Source of the DNA: Paenibacillus sonchi
Lineage (GTDB): Bacteria > Bacillota > Bacilli > Paenibacillales > Paenibacillaceae
Assembly (NCBI RefSeq): GCF_016772475.1
Contig: NZ_CP068595.1
Location: 434,001-498,000, forward strand
Direction of reading: 5' to 3'
Length of the DNA: 64,000 nucleotides
Below the pieces are notes generated by a model. It ran no database searches, was not told the origin of the DNA, and worked only from the letters and a program-made list of their open reading frames with translations. Made by a program: the position numbers and the translations under genes. The stretch's first letter is position 1, and each line of letters starts with the position of its first letter. Below are positions 55,916 through 64,000 of this stretch, piece by piece.

Positions 55916-57246
55916 AAAGCATCCCCTACATTTTGTTTGGTTAGCGGTATAATAATTGTTGACGTAAATACATTGCTCTCATATGAATACTTAAAAGTCC
56001 CGCCGCAATATTGAACTGAGGTTCTTATCGATTTTAATCCCTGGCCATGATATAACTTGTTTTTTTTAGTTGTTTTCAGCATCCCGCCAGCCTCCAATAG
56101 AGTGTGGTTATAGGGATTTTCGACTACAATCGACAAGAAGTTCTTATAGCAGAACATCTTCACGGAAAGATATCTGTCCTGCTCGGCGAGCTTTAGATTT
56201 GCCTCAATAGCATTGTTAAGAACATTAGAAATGATAGAAGATAACTCCGTAGGCGGAATGCCTAACTCCGGGATAGTATCAATCTGAAACCGTACGTCGA
56301 TATTCATTTTTTTGCACAAAGCAAGCTCATAATTCAAGATGGAATCGATATATTTGTTGCCGCAGCTGATTACTGACTTCGTCGCTTCCAGGGTATCCGA
56401 AATCGCATTGATATACTTCACGGACTCCTCAATGTAGTTTTCCTTCAATAAATAGCCTATATTCGCAAGGTTATTCTGTATATCATGCCTTATTCTCTTT
56501 AAGTCGGAAGCTGCCGTTTCTTGAAAGGCCAGTTGATGCTCCAGTGCCCTATTCTGTAAATCAAGCGTATATCTGTGCTGCTCTTTCTGATAAAACAAGC
56601 AAATCTCGCCAAAAAGATAGATGATTAATACAGACATGAGGAGGAAACAGATAGATATTCTAAACATCAATAATGAATACAGGGAGCCCTCATGCTGCAG
56701 CATCCGGTTAACCATCATAAAAAAGTTCATCACAACCACAAAAAAACCTACAACAAGATCCATAATAACCCAATATTTAGTTGATATATTAAAGTCGAGC
56801 TTCTTAAAAAAACGGATGTATAAGGCCACAAGCACAACAGCAATCATCTTGGAAAATACAGAAAAGGTTATCGTTAAACCAGAGATTTCTGAGATCATGC
56901 AATCTATGCCGGTCCGGTATGCCAGAGACAACAAGTTACCGGCCATAATATCGCTAATAATAATTACATAGTTAGTAAGTACCACCAAAAATATCTTGAT
57001 GAAGATACTGTCTTTATATAATTGTTGAACGATCATTAATGAAGTCCCAATCAACAACAATGTTCTAAGCTTAGGCGATTCTACAGGACAAAACTGGACC
57101 AGAAGGGAATCCGTCAATATGGCAGCAATAAGTACAGGTAATCTCTTTCGCCCCTTAATTTTACAGCTAAGAAGATCGTCTATAATCCAATATTGGAGAA
57201 TAGATTCTATGAATGTAAAGATGAATCCATGGGCCAACCCTAGCAT
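55888..57246 (-). CDS. agrC: AgrC-like quorum-sensing histidine kinase (GHKL type)
   Basis: 452 aa. About six to seven membrane segments occupy the first ~215 residues. The H-box is LKRIRHDIQNNLANIGYLL, the N-box SSIISNVLNNAIEANLKL and the G region HGQGLKSIRTSVQY, typical of AgrC. Its start overlaps the regulator stop, so the genes are translationally coupled. It should sense the autoinducer made by the downstream agrB-agrD pair. Confidence 0.9.
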   Translation of the reverse strand: MLGLAHGFIFTFIESILQYWIIDDLLSCKIKGRKRLPVLIAAILTDSLLVQFCPVESPKLRTLLLIGTSLMIVQQLYKDSIFIKIFLVVLTNYVIIISDIMAGNLLSLAYRTGIDCMISEISGLTITFSVFSKMIAVVLVALYIRFFKKLDFNISTKYWVIMDLVVGFFVVVMNFFMMVNRMLQHEGSLYSLLMFRISICFLLMSVLIIYLFGEICLFYQKEQHRYTLDLQNRALEHQLAFQETAASDLKRIRHDIQNNLANIGYLLKENYIEESVKYINAISDTLEATKSVISCGNKYIDSILNYELALCKKMNIDVRFQIDTIPELGIPPTELSSIISNVLNNAIEANLKLAEQDRYLSVKMFCYKNFLSIVVENPYNHTLLEAGGMLKTTKKNKLYHGQGLKSIRTSVQYCGGTFKYSYESNVFTSTIIIPLTKQNVGDALWSSRWQRS

Positions 57247-57983
57247 CTCTTGATCTCACTAATAATCTCGCAAAAATTGTCGAGAACGTTTTGTCTTTTT
57301 CTTCTGCTTAAGGGTAGAGTAGTACCGTTATCCAACCGGATTTCAAGATCATCGATGGAAAATATGTATTTCAGATTCACTATACAGGTTCTGTAAATCT
57401 CAACAAACCCCAGATTTTTGTATTGTTCAATTAAGTCCATAAACTTATAACAATGCAATACATATGCTTTTCTTTTGGTATGCAAGTAAATTTTTCTGTT
57501 AATACTTTCGAGATACATGATGTCATTCAGAGGTACTTTGATAATCCTATTCCTGTTGTCGTTAACATTGATTTTGAAAATTTGCGTCTGCGGGTTTTCT
57601 TCATATATAGCATTGGCTACTCGTTCAATTACTGCCGGCATACGTTTGTCCAACAATAATTTGGGTAAAAAACCGCTTACATTAAATTGGAATGTATTCA
57701 AAGCCTCCTGCTCGAATGAAGTGATGAACACCAACTTAAATTTTTGATCAATAAGACGAAGTCTTCTAGCCACCTCCTTTCCGTTCATCAGCGGCATATC
57801 TATATCCAGGAAAATGATATCAAAATAAGGGTTGTATTCTTCAAATCTTTGGATCAGTGTATTCGCATTTGTAAATAGATAGATGGAAGCTTTGATCTTT
57901 AAAGCTGTGAGCGACTTCTTGATTAAAGGAAGAATTCCATCTAAAAAACGGCTGTCATCATCACACAATGCCACATTTAACAT
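57240..57983 (-). CDS. agrA: AgrA-like LytTR response regulator
   Basis: 247 aa, ATG with GGGGGGAG upstream. Receiver with LCDDDSRF and phosphoacceptor Asp in DIIFLDIDMPLMNGKEV, then a LytTR DNA-binding domain (NDIMYLESINRKIYLHTKRK, FVEIYRTCIVNLKYIFSIDD, LPLSRRKRQNVLDNF). First gene of the agr-like operon (order A-C-B-D, the reverse of staphylococcal B-D-C-A). The 242 bases upstream to the CueP-gene terminator should hold its promoter; none was identified with confidence. Confidence 0.9.
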   Translation of the reverse strand: MLNVALCDDDSRFLDGILPLIKKSLTALKIKASIYLFTNANTLIQRFEEYNPYFDIIFLDIDMPLMNGKEVARRLRLIDQKFKLVFITSFEQEALNTFQFNVSGFLPKLLLDKRMPAVIERVANAIYEENPQTQIFKINVNDNRNRIIKVPLNDIMYLESINRKIYLHTKRKAYVLHCYKFMDLIEQYKNLGFVEIYRTCIVNLKYIFSIDDLEIRLDNGTTLPLSRRKRQNVLDNFCEIISEIKRC

Positions 57984-58225
57984 ACTTCTCCCCCCTATAA
58001 GTTTCCGGCTTCACTTAGATATCGAATCTTTGATAGTGGCTGGCCAGACAACATTCTTAAGGTTTTATCCCCATAAAAAAACGCCAAAATTCAGTATTCA
58101 TTAGGAATAATTTATAATAATCATAACATAAATGTGTAATCCTTTTCCATATTTTATATTTTAATGGAATGTATTCTTTTTATTGAAATCTGAGAGAACT
58201 AATACTTATCAAAAAATAATCATAG

Positions 58226-58260
58226 AAAAAAACCTTGATGGACACAGTACCATTCAAGGT
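58226..58260 (-). terminator. Terminator of the CueP-like gene
   Basis: ACCTTGA(A)TGG pairs with CCATCAAGGT, followed by seven T residues on the minus strand. Confidence 0.85.
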
Positions 58261-58311
58261 TAATCTAATACACCAGAGCTTTTCAGTTGTTCATACACTG
58301 CACTAGAACCT

Positions 58312-58899
58312 TCACCCCAACTGCATTGTAGTCACACAAGTATCGTCCTTCTCAAACGTGGAAATCTCGGACTCTGCCTGTTTGCCGTCATGTTCAATGG
58401 TAACTTGATAGGTCCGGTCCCGGGGCAGCCACAGATCAATGAAGCCGTTGGGCTGGGATTTCACCGTTTCGTTGTCCATAATTACTGTGCCGTCCGAGTC
58501 TGTAACCGAGATGTTGAACTCTTCCTCTGTCAGCTCGCCCTGGCAGCCGGTCAGGCTGTGGGTTGCGCACGGATGGGTTTGGTCCACGTAAGGCGCGATA
58601 GAGACAAAAAATTCATCGGCCGGCAATGCGTAGGCTGCCGACTTGCCATCGCTCTCCTTCACAATCAGCTGTGTGGATGAAATGGACGCGGACTCCGCTT
58701 TTTTGCTGCGGCTGCTGAAATCTTGCACCAATTGCTTCAGTCCCGGCGTATCCATTGCAGCAGTTTGCACATCTCCCCCGACGGCTTGTGTATCCGTTTG
58801 ACCCGACTCTTTCTTGTCTGCATTTCCCGCGAACATGTATGCTCCTAAGGCAATAACAACTACCAACCCGGCAGCGGTTACCAGCATTTTATTCTTCAT
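58312..58899 (-). CDS. CueP-family metal-binding lipoprotein-like protein
   Basis: 195 aa from ATG 58899 (GAGGAGGA upstream). The N-terminus MKNKMLVTAAGLVVVIALGA is a membrane anchor or signal; no clear lipobox Cys is present. The C-terminal domain has the CueP pattern: FVSIAPYVDQTHPC, HSLTGCQGEL, GFIDLWLPRDRTY and DDTCVTTMQL. CueP is a copper-binding periplasmic protein in Salmonella. In Gram-positives it would act at the cell surface. Three conserved Cys (HPC, GCQ, DTC) are present. Confidence 0.85.
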   Translation of the reverse strand: MKNKMLVTAAGLVVVIALGAYMFAGNADKKESGQTDTQAVGGDVQTAAMDTPGLKQLVQDFSSRSKKAESASISSTQLIVKESDGKSAAYALPADEFFVSIAPYVDQTHPCATHSLTGCQGELTEEEFNISVTDSDGTVIMDNETVKSQPNGFIDLWLPRDRTYQVTIEHDGKQAESEISTFEKDDTCVTTMQLG

Positions 58900-59029
58900 T
58901 TGGGAATCCTCCTCCTGGCTTATGTCCCTATTATAATCGAGCCAGCACAATTGTAGACAAGACGAAAGCGTGACAATTATGTCAGGCAATCTTCATTCAC
59001 CGTTCAACTCCACATAATTTCCTTACTTA

Positions 59030-59056
59030 CAAAAAACAGGGACCCGAAGGGTCCCA
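59030..59056 (-). terminator. Terminator of the Ycf48-like gene
   Basis: GGGACCC and GGGTCCC pair with a 3-base loop; TGTTTTTT follows on the minus strand, a few bases after the stop at 59062. Confidence 0.9.
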
Positions 59057-59061
59057 ACTGA

Positions 59062-60237
59062 CTAGAATTTAAAAGAAAACTTAGCTTTCCAGCTCGCGCC
59101 GCCGTCTTTGGTGGCATACAGGGTGGAGCTGTTCATATTGCGTACCGCCAGCCAGCCCTGATTAGGATCGGTGAAGGAGATCACACCTTCAAAACCCAGG
59201 ACTGTCTTGGAGTTGCTCCACGCCCTGCCGTTGTTCTTGGTCATGCCGGTGCCGACCATCTGGGCTGCGGGCTGATAGCCGGCCAGGAAGGCAGAGGTTT
59301 TGCCGATCACCTGCATATTTCCGGGACTGCCTGAAGCCGGCCCCTTCTCCTGTTTGGCCGGTCCGCTTCCGGGAGCAGGACCGCCGCCGGCTGTTGCCTG
59401 GGCAATGATCCGGGTCCAGCTGCGGCCTGCATCGGAGCTGCCATAGAGGGAGTACGAGGTCTGCGACATTCCCGAACCGCCATAGAGCACCGTATATACC
59501 TGCGAGGCGTTAGCGTAGACCTGGGCGTATTGCGGATTTGGGTAGGCCACTGTCTTCAGCTGCTTCCAGCTTGCCCCGCCATCAGTGGTTCTCATGATCC
59601 GGTAGCCGCTGCCCTGTGCAACCACGACCGCCCAGCCGCTGCTCCGGGTAGTGAAGTCCGCCCCGCGCGTATTGGCCGGAGTAGGAATCCGGGTCCAGGT
59701 GCTTCCGCCATCTTTTGTATAATAGGTTGAAGCCCGGTTATAGCCGAATCCGGTTGTACCGTCTACAAATTCTATACGCTCAAAGGTCGCCGGATACTTG
59801 CTCAGCCGCTTCCAGGTGGAACCTCCATCCGTGGTACGGATCAGATATTTGACCTGTCCCCCCTTCACAGAGGCGAGGGCCCAGCCGTGCACATTATCCG
59901 GAAACTCGATCTGCTGGAAGCTCCACTGTCCCTGATAAATCTCCTGGAAGTGGCATCCGCCGTCCGAAGTCCCAATCACAAAGCCGTTGCCGGCCGCCCG
60001 TCCCGTATCTGCATTCAGAAAGTCCACGCTTGCAAAAGTAAGCGGGTCCGCCCCCTTAGCCGTCTGATTCTTCTGCAAATCCTGCAGAATTCCGTGATCT
60101 CCCGTACTGCAGGACGATGCCGGTGCGGCGGGCGCCGCCTGTGCCGGAGACACCGCGGTTCCCCAGCCCGCAAAGGCGAGCAGGCCCGCTGAGAGAATGG
60201 TTAAAGCTCTTTTCTGCAATTTTCTGGTATAGATCAT
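59062..60237 (-). CDS. Secreted Ycf48-like / BNR-repeat beta-propeller protein
   Basis: 391 aa, ATG with GAGGAGGTG upstream. Signal peptide ending near SPAQA. Asp-box repeats SxDxGxTW recur: TTDGGSTWKRL, TKDGGSTWTRI, TTDGGASWKQL, SSDAGRSWTRI, TKDGGASWKAK, as in sialidase-like and Ycf48 propellers. A Gly/Pro-rich linker (GGGPAPGSGPAKQEKG) interrupts the propeller near residue 285. Catalytic sialidase residues are not evident. Function unknown; the locus gives no pathway. Confidence 0.8.
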   Translation of the reverse strand: MIYTRKLQKRALTILSAGLLAFAGWGTAVSPAQAAPAAPASSCSTGDHGILQDLQKNQTAKGADPLTFASVDFLNADTGRAAGNGFVIGTSDGGCHFQEIYQGQWSFQQIEFPDNVHGWALASVKGGQVKYLIRTTDGGSTWKRLSKYPATFERIEFVDGTTGFGYNRASTYYTKDGGSTWTRIPTPANTRGADFTTRSSGWAVVVAQGSGYRIMRTTDGGASWKQLKTVAYPNPQYAQVYANASQVYTVLYGGSGMSQTSYSLYGSSDAGRSWTRIIAQATAGGGPAPGSGPAKQEKGPASGSPGNMQVIGKTSAFLAGYQPAAQMVGTGMTKNNGRAWSNSKTVLGFEGVISFTDPNQGWLAVRNMNSSTLYATKDGGASWKAKFSFKF

Positions 60238-60276
60238 TGAGACACCTCCTCAGGGAATATTTACCCTCCCCGGCAA

Positions 60277-61314
60277 TCACGAAGCGGCGGCCGCTGTCGT
60301 ACCGGGTTTCATCCGGGCGCTGAACCCGGTAACTGCTTTTTTCAATACAAAGGCCAGTCCCAAGGTAAGCAGGATGCCCGCCGCATTCAGGACAAAATCG
60401 TTCACAGGCAGTTCCAGGCTCCGCCGGAGATCCGCCAGTATTTTCAACACCCGTTCATGAATCAGGTATATTTCCAGACTATGTGTGCCACAAAACGTAA
60501 GGAAGGGATACCGGGTCCATTTGCGCTCTGCCGCCCAGTGCAGCCCACCCGCCGTAAGCAGGCATAAGGGCAAGGTAATCAGGATAAAAGGATACCACCA
60601 CAGCCCATAGCTCCACACATATTCGCTCATATATTTCTGGGTTGCTGCCAGCAGCACTACACCGGACAGAAGCATCCCCAGGTACAGCATCCCATTCACC
60701 CGCGAGATGGCCTGTTTCTGGTCGATCAGGTAACCCACCCATACGCCGACGAAGAATATCGGGATTCTTATCGTAAAAATCAGCAAATAAGACAGCGGTG
60801 TTCCAGATAGAACCACGCTTAGGAGAAGTCCAACCAGGCTGGCCACAGTAACCGTAACAAGCTTGTTCTTCTCCCTGAAAAAATACATAAACAGCGGAGT
60901 AAGCAAATACAGCACCAGCAGGGCGGGAACGTACCAGTCAAACCGGCTGTCCAGCCCAAGCCAGAAGCTAAGCGTAGTCAAATTCAGAAGCACGTCCGTA
61001 AAGGGCATCTCCCCCATTCCCCAATACAGCAGGCAAAAGATCAGCACCACCGGGAGATACGTGGGCAGAATCCGCTGCAGCCTTCTTCGGTAGAAGGTGA
61101 ATGTGCCAGTATTTTTACGATAGGCGTAATACAGTCCCAAGCCCGACACCAACAGGAAGATATCCACCCCGCCGTATCCATAGGCCTGTAAAGTGCCCAG
61201 CACCGGAACAGAGGAAAAACTCACCGTCGAATGGTACAGCATCACCCACAGAATCGCCAGTCCCATGAGCTGGGTGCGGTACGTGCTGATCGCTTTGTAA
61301 TTAAGCTTGTTCAT
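60277..61314 (-). CDS. Membrane acyltransferase (acyltransferase 3 family)
   Basis: 345 aa from ATG 61314 with GGAGG six bases upstream. About ten membrane segments; the catalytic His is in LWVMLYHSTVSF and the DI-rich second motif in GGVDIFLLVSGLGLYY. It ends LALAFVLKKAVTGF-like with a short tail. The family moves acyl groups, often acetyl or succinyl, onto envelope glycans. Its start overlaps the preceding acyltransferase gene by 14 bases. Confidence 0.85.
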   Translation of the reverse strand: MNKLNYKAISTYRTQLMGLAILWVMLYHSTVSFSSVPVLGTLQAYGYGGVDIFLLVSGLGLYYAYRKNTGTFTFYRRRLQRILPTYLPVVLIFCLLYWGMGEMPFTDVLLNLTTLSFWLGLDSRFDWYVPALLVLYLLTPLFMYFFREKNKLVTVTVASLVGLLLSVVLSGTPLSYLLIFTIRIPIFFVGVWVGYLIDQKQAISRVNGMLYLGMLLSGVVLLAATQKYMSEYVWSYGLWWYPFILITLPLCLLTAGGLHWAAERKWTRYPFLTFCGTHSLEIYLIHERVLKILADLRRSLELPVNDFVLNAAGILLTLGLAFVLKKAVTGFSARMKPGTTAAAAS

Positions 61315-62401
61315 GGGCAACCTCCGGAAGGGACGGCTGGCGGCGGGTAGAGGGTTTGACAGACATCAGGCTGGAGAGCTGCTTGTAATTCATCGCGAAC
61401 AGCATACCCAGCGCAGCCTCCGCGAGAATAATCAGATCCCTGTTCGGGATCACCAGCGGAACCGCAACCACACCAATGACGGCAAGCGCCCAAGGCAGCG
61501 GGTGTTCCAAGTAACGTGCTATGAAACGGTTAAGCCACAGCAGAACGTTCATGCCCGCATAGGTGCAGACCAGAACCAGCCCCCACATCCACACAATATA
61601 CAGGCGTCCCAGACCCAGCCGGTCAAAAGCAAGGATCAGGAACAGATGGGTAAACAGAAATAAAAACGAATGCTTGCCGAAATACAGAATCAGATTGGAG
61701 GGAGAGTAGCTTTTTTTACTTCTAAAGAGGTAAAAGCCCCCGAACAGTACAAACAGAGACAGCAGCAGATATTGCACAGACATATTGTATTTCACAAAAT
61801 CCGTCTCGCGCGCCCCTCCGAAACTAACGATAACCAGCAGCACTCCGGCAGCCAGAGCCGCCATAAGGTTTACCCGGTTGCTGCACCGGTAGGCAAAGAT
61901 TCCTGCAACAAACGCAAACATCCAAGGGAAATACGTAAACCCGACCGTTTCTGTGAACAATATAGACTTAAAAGGAAAGTCCGGCAGACGGTGGCCGATG
62001 AACGAATGTACCGCAAACACTAGCAGCGACAACAGGAGATATAAATAGAGTGGAGGTTTGAGATATTTCTCTATGAGGTATACACTAAGCACTCCGAGCG
62101 CGATGATCTGGGGAACGTCCATGATCCGAAAAGCCTGAATCTCCGGCCTCCACATCAGATTATAGGAAAACCCGATGACCGCGAACAGTACATAGAAGCC
62201 AAGGAGTGATCTGAAACTGCGCCTTCTCACCTGCAGGGTGGTAGTCACACCTGAGACCGCAAAGAATAGTACAGGGGCCACACCGGCAACAATCTGGAAC
62301 ACCCGTTCATTGCCGTTAAAATAAAGCGGAATATGCGCCATGATCATCAAAATACAGCTAATCCCCTTAATCGCATCCAAGGAATAGTCATATTCCTTCA
62401 T
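61301..62401 (-). CDS. Membrane acyltransferase-like protein
   Basis: 366 aa from ATG 62401 (GGAAAGTGAGGGA upstream); a longer frame from 62500 has no site. Begins YDYSLDAIKGISCILMIMAH, with the His of the family motif, and has ten or more membrane segments (FFAVSGVTTTLQVRRR after the first). Transcribed first in a two-gene unit with the 60.3 kb gene. Substrate unknown. Confidence 0.75.
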   Translation of the reverse strand: MKEYDYSLDAIKGISCILMIMAHIPLYFNGNERVFQIVAGVAPVLFFAVSGVTTTLQVRRRSFRSLLGFYVLFAVIGFSYNLMWRPEIQAFRIMDVPQIIALGVLSVYLIEKYLKPPLYLYLLLSLLVFAVHSFIGHRLPDFPFKSILFTETVGFTYFPWMFAFVAGIFAYRCSNRVNLMAALAAGVLLVIVSFGGARETDFVKYNMSVQYLLLSLFVLFGGFYLFRSKKSYSPSNLILYFGKHSFLFLFTHLFLILAFDRLGLGRLYIVWMWGLVLVCTYAGMNVLLWLNRFIARYLEHPLPWALAVIGVVAVPLVIPNRDLIILAEAALGMLFAMNYKQLSSLMSVKPSTRRQPSLPEVAHEQA

Positions 62402-62711
62402 TCCCTCACTTTCCTTTCCGTTCAAATGGATTTCACTATATAAATTAAACCTCTGTTTTCTATGTATATAGATTATAAAATGAATCCTGCGATCTCCCAC
62501 CCCTCTAAAGTGTAAGATTTCACATGAATTCTAATCATTATGCAATTTACACCGCACGGGTCATACAAACTACCCTTATTTATATAACTATTACTTAAGT
62601 TTATCAATCAACTAAGGTAGTAATTGAAATAACTAGTTTGTACCATTGTTCTTGCCTATTATTTCCTATAACCTATTGATAACTTATATGGAAGGGGGCT
62701 GCCGCCAAGCC

Positions 62712-63821
62712 ATGCAAGCTTCGGATACGACTTCAGTGACAACTGCAGCGGAATCAGTTTCCGCTGCCTCCAGGACCCCGCGGCTCAAAGTAATCGACAT
62801 GGTAAGAGGCATTACCATTCTGCTCGTCGTTGTGGGACATGCCGGTCTGACCCCGGTCGTCCTGAACGATATGTTCAGAGATTTCCGGCTCCCGCTGTTC
62901 TTTATCGTCTCCGGTTATCTGTTCAGTGCCTCCAAATATTTTGACAATTTCACCGCACTGCTTCGTACCCGTATCCTCACCCTCGTGGTTCCCTATCTTT
63001 CTGCCGCTTTCCTCTGCTACCTGCTCTGGCTCATTCTCCGCACCCTTGAACCCACTCACAATTCCGGTATTGCCTGGTATGAACCTATGCAGGCTATTGC
63101 GCTCGGCACCTATTCCGGGGGGCTGCTCCTGAATATTCCCATCTGGTTTCTGACCTGCCTATTCGTGACCCAGATCATCTTTTGCCTCAGCATGCGTTAT
63201 CTGAGCGGACGCCCGCTGCTGCTGCAGCTTGCTGCCATGACCGGCCTAAGCCTGTCCGGTTATGCGCTGAGCACCGTAGTCTTCCTCCCCTGGAACATCG
63301 ACGTCGCGCTCGTCGCCCAACTTTTCGTGTTCATCGGCTACCAGCTCAAGCAGCGCCAACTGCTCCGTAAGATCCGCGTCTTCAACCTGGGCACCCTGGT
63401 ATGCATAGCGCTTTTCCTCACAGCCGCCTACTTCAACAGCTATGTCGACATGAACAACAGAGAATACGGCAACCTGTTCCTCTTCTACACCGCCGGAATC
63501 GCCGGAAGCCTGCTCGCCATCAAAATGACCCAGCTTCTCTCCACATCCAGATTCTTCGCCGCCACCCTCACCTACATCGGCCAAGAATCACTCGCCATCC
63601 TCATCTTCCACTACGGCATCTTCATCCTCCTGCTGAACTTCGTGGAACGCTACGTCTTCGACAGCTACCTGGGCTGGTTCCCGACCACAGTCATTGCGGT
63701 CGCAGGGTCGCTGCTGCTGAGTATGGCGGTGAAGCGGGTGCCGGGACTCGGTTTTGTGCTGGGGAGGACAAGAAAGAAAGTTGCGCCTCGAAGGAGCTAT
63801 ATGGAGAGGGCCGCTTCCTAG
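62712..63821 (+). CDS. Membrane O-acyltransferase, divergent
   Basis: 369 aa from ATG 62712 (GGAAGGGGG 13 bases upstream); an upstream frame from 62646 is less supported. Family motif VRGITILLVVVGHAGL with the catalytic His, then FRLPLFFIVSGYLF, and about ten membrane segments, ending in a basic tail. It is divergent from the other two acyltransferase genes; the 310-base gap is AT-rich and should hold both promoters. Similar to sugar O-acetyltransferases of the acyltransferase 3 family. Confidence 0.85.
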   Translation: MQASDTTSVTTAAESVSAASRTPRLKVIDMVRGITILLVVVGHAGLTPVVLNDMFRDFRLPLFFIVSGYLFSASKYFDNFTALLRTRILTLVVPYLSAAFLCYLLWLILRTLEPTHNSGIAWYEPMQAIALGTYSGGLLLNIPIWFLTCLFVTQIIFCLSMRYLSGRPLLLQLAAMTGLSLSGYALSTVVFLPWNIDVALVAQLFVFIGYQLKQRQLLRKIRVFNLGTLVCIALFLTAAYFNSYVDMNNREYGNLFLFYTAGIAGSLLAIKMTQLLSTSRFFAATLTYIGQESLAILIFHYGIFILLLNFVERYVFDSYLGWFPTTVIAVAGSLLLSMAVKRVPGLGFVLGRTRKKVAPRRSYMERAAS

Positions 63822-63907
63822 TCTTAGCCAATTAAAGATTTACCTCCTTCTTCCCGATATAGTAAGTGATGAACTTGCTTATAGCAGAGACACAAGGAGG
63901 TTTTTTT

Positions 63908-64000
63908 TTGCAGGTCATGCAGAAGGAGTATCTGACTCCTCAATATATACGGCAATTCCAATGTACGGGGGCTGCTTGCGAAGACACTTGCTGCTCTTTA
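63908..64000 (+). CDS. fliB: FliB-like flagellin lysine-N-methylase (5' end only)
   Basis: A strong AAGGAGG at 63894-63900 lies 7 bases before TTG 63908; an in-frame ATG at 63917 is the alternative. The 31 visible codons read MQVMQKEYLTPQYIRQFQCT and GAACEDTCC, matching the N-terminal YLxPxYxxxFxCxGxxCEDTCC signature of flagellin lysine methylases, whose Cys residues bind an Fe-S cluster. The rest is outside the window. Confidence 0.8.
   Translation, partial: MQVMQKEYLTPQYIRQFQCTGAACEDTCCSL

Overview
The window looks like a chromosomal segment of a Paenibacillus-type low-to-mid GC Firmicute. The basis is the hemA-hemX order with a PerR-like box, strong AGGAGG-type ribosome binding sites, Spo0A boxes, an agr-type quorum system, WapA/Rhs-type secreted YD-repeat proteins and the start of a FliB-like flagellin lysine methylase gene. 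No rRNA, tRNA or CRISPR array was recognised by eye.

Layout. (1) 1-7.5 kb, core genes: hemX (partial) and hemA on the minus strand, a PP2C-like phosphatase, then a plus-strand purine operon (PRTase, IMP dehydrogenase of the Tritrichomonas type, HPRT). The operon sits behind a guanine-riboswitch-like aptamer whose P1 3' strand is also the 5' arm of a terminator, which is ON-switch geometry. An HD-GYP phosphodiesterase follows. (2) 7.6-44.6 kb, all minus strand: a polymorphic-toxin region made of two parallel modules. Reading 5' to 3' on the minus strand, each module is a row of small secreted proteins, then one full-length WapA/Rhs-type YD-repeat protein, then its immunity gene, then orphan toxin tips with their own immunity genes. 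The small secreted proteins each carry one class of binding module (FG-GAP, PA14, CBM-like, ricin B, GBS-Bsp-like or an unnamed beta domain) plus exactly two YD repeats, either right after the signal peptide or at the very C-terminus. Decayed copies, IS remnants and a repeated intergenic element lie between them. Three prefix-gene promoters carry paired Spo0A boxes exactly 20 bp apart. (3) 45-50 kb: an ABC transporter pair and a VanR-VanS-VanZ-like set; VanR and VanS read as one fused frame only because of an apparent one-base deletion. (4) 50-58 kb: an agr-like quorum system (agrA-agrC-agrB-small membrane ORF-agrD) directly upstream of a radical-SAM RiPP operon (maturase, six-Cys precursor, ABC exporter, M16 peptidase), with LytTR-type direct repeats at the RiPP promoter. 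(5) 58-64 kb: a CueP-like metal-binding lipoprotein, a Ycf48-like propeller protein, three membrane acyltransferases and the start of fliB.

How it fits together. The purine operon can take hypoxanthine to IMP and XMP, and appears to be switched on when its RNA aptamer binds ligand. The Rhs region looks like a contact-competition locus with a current toxin per module, a store of displaced toxin tips, and a distinctive set of YD-tagged accessory proteins that may supply surface-binding functions in trans; this last role is inference. The agr system probably controls the RiPP operon.

Caution: nine separate reading-frame breaks, mostly in the toxin region and one in vanR, are all consistent with single-base deletions, many in short G/C runs. 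Some apparent pseudogenes may be sequencing errors.
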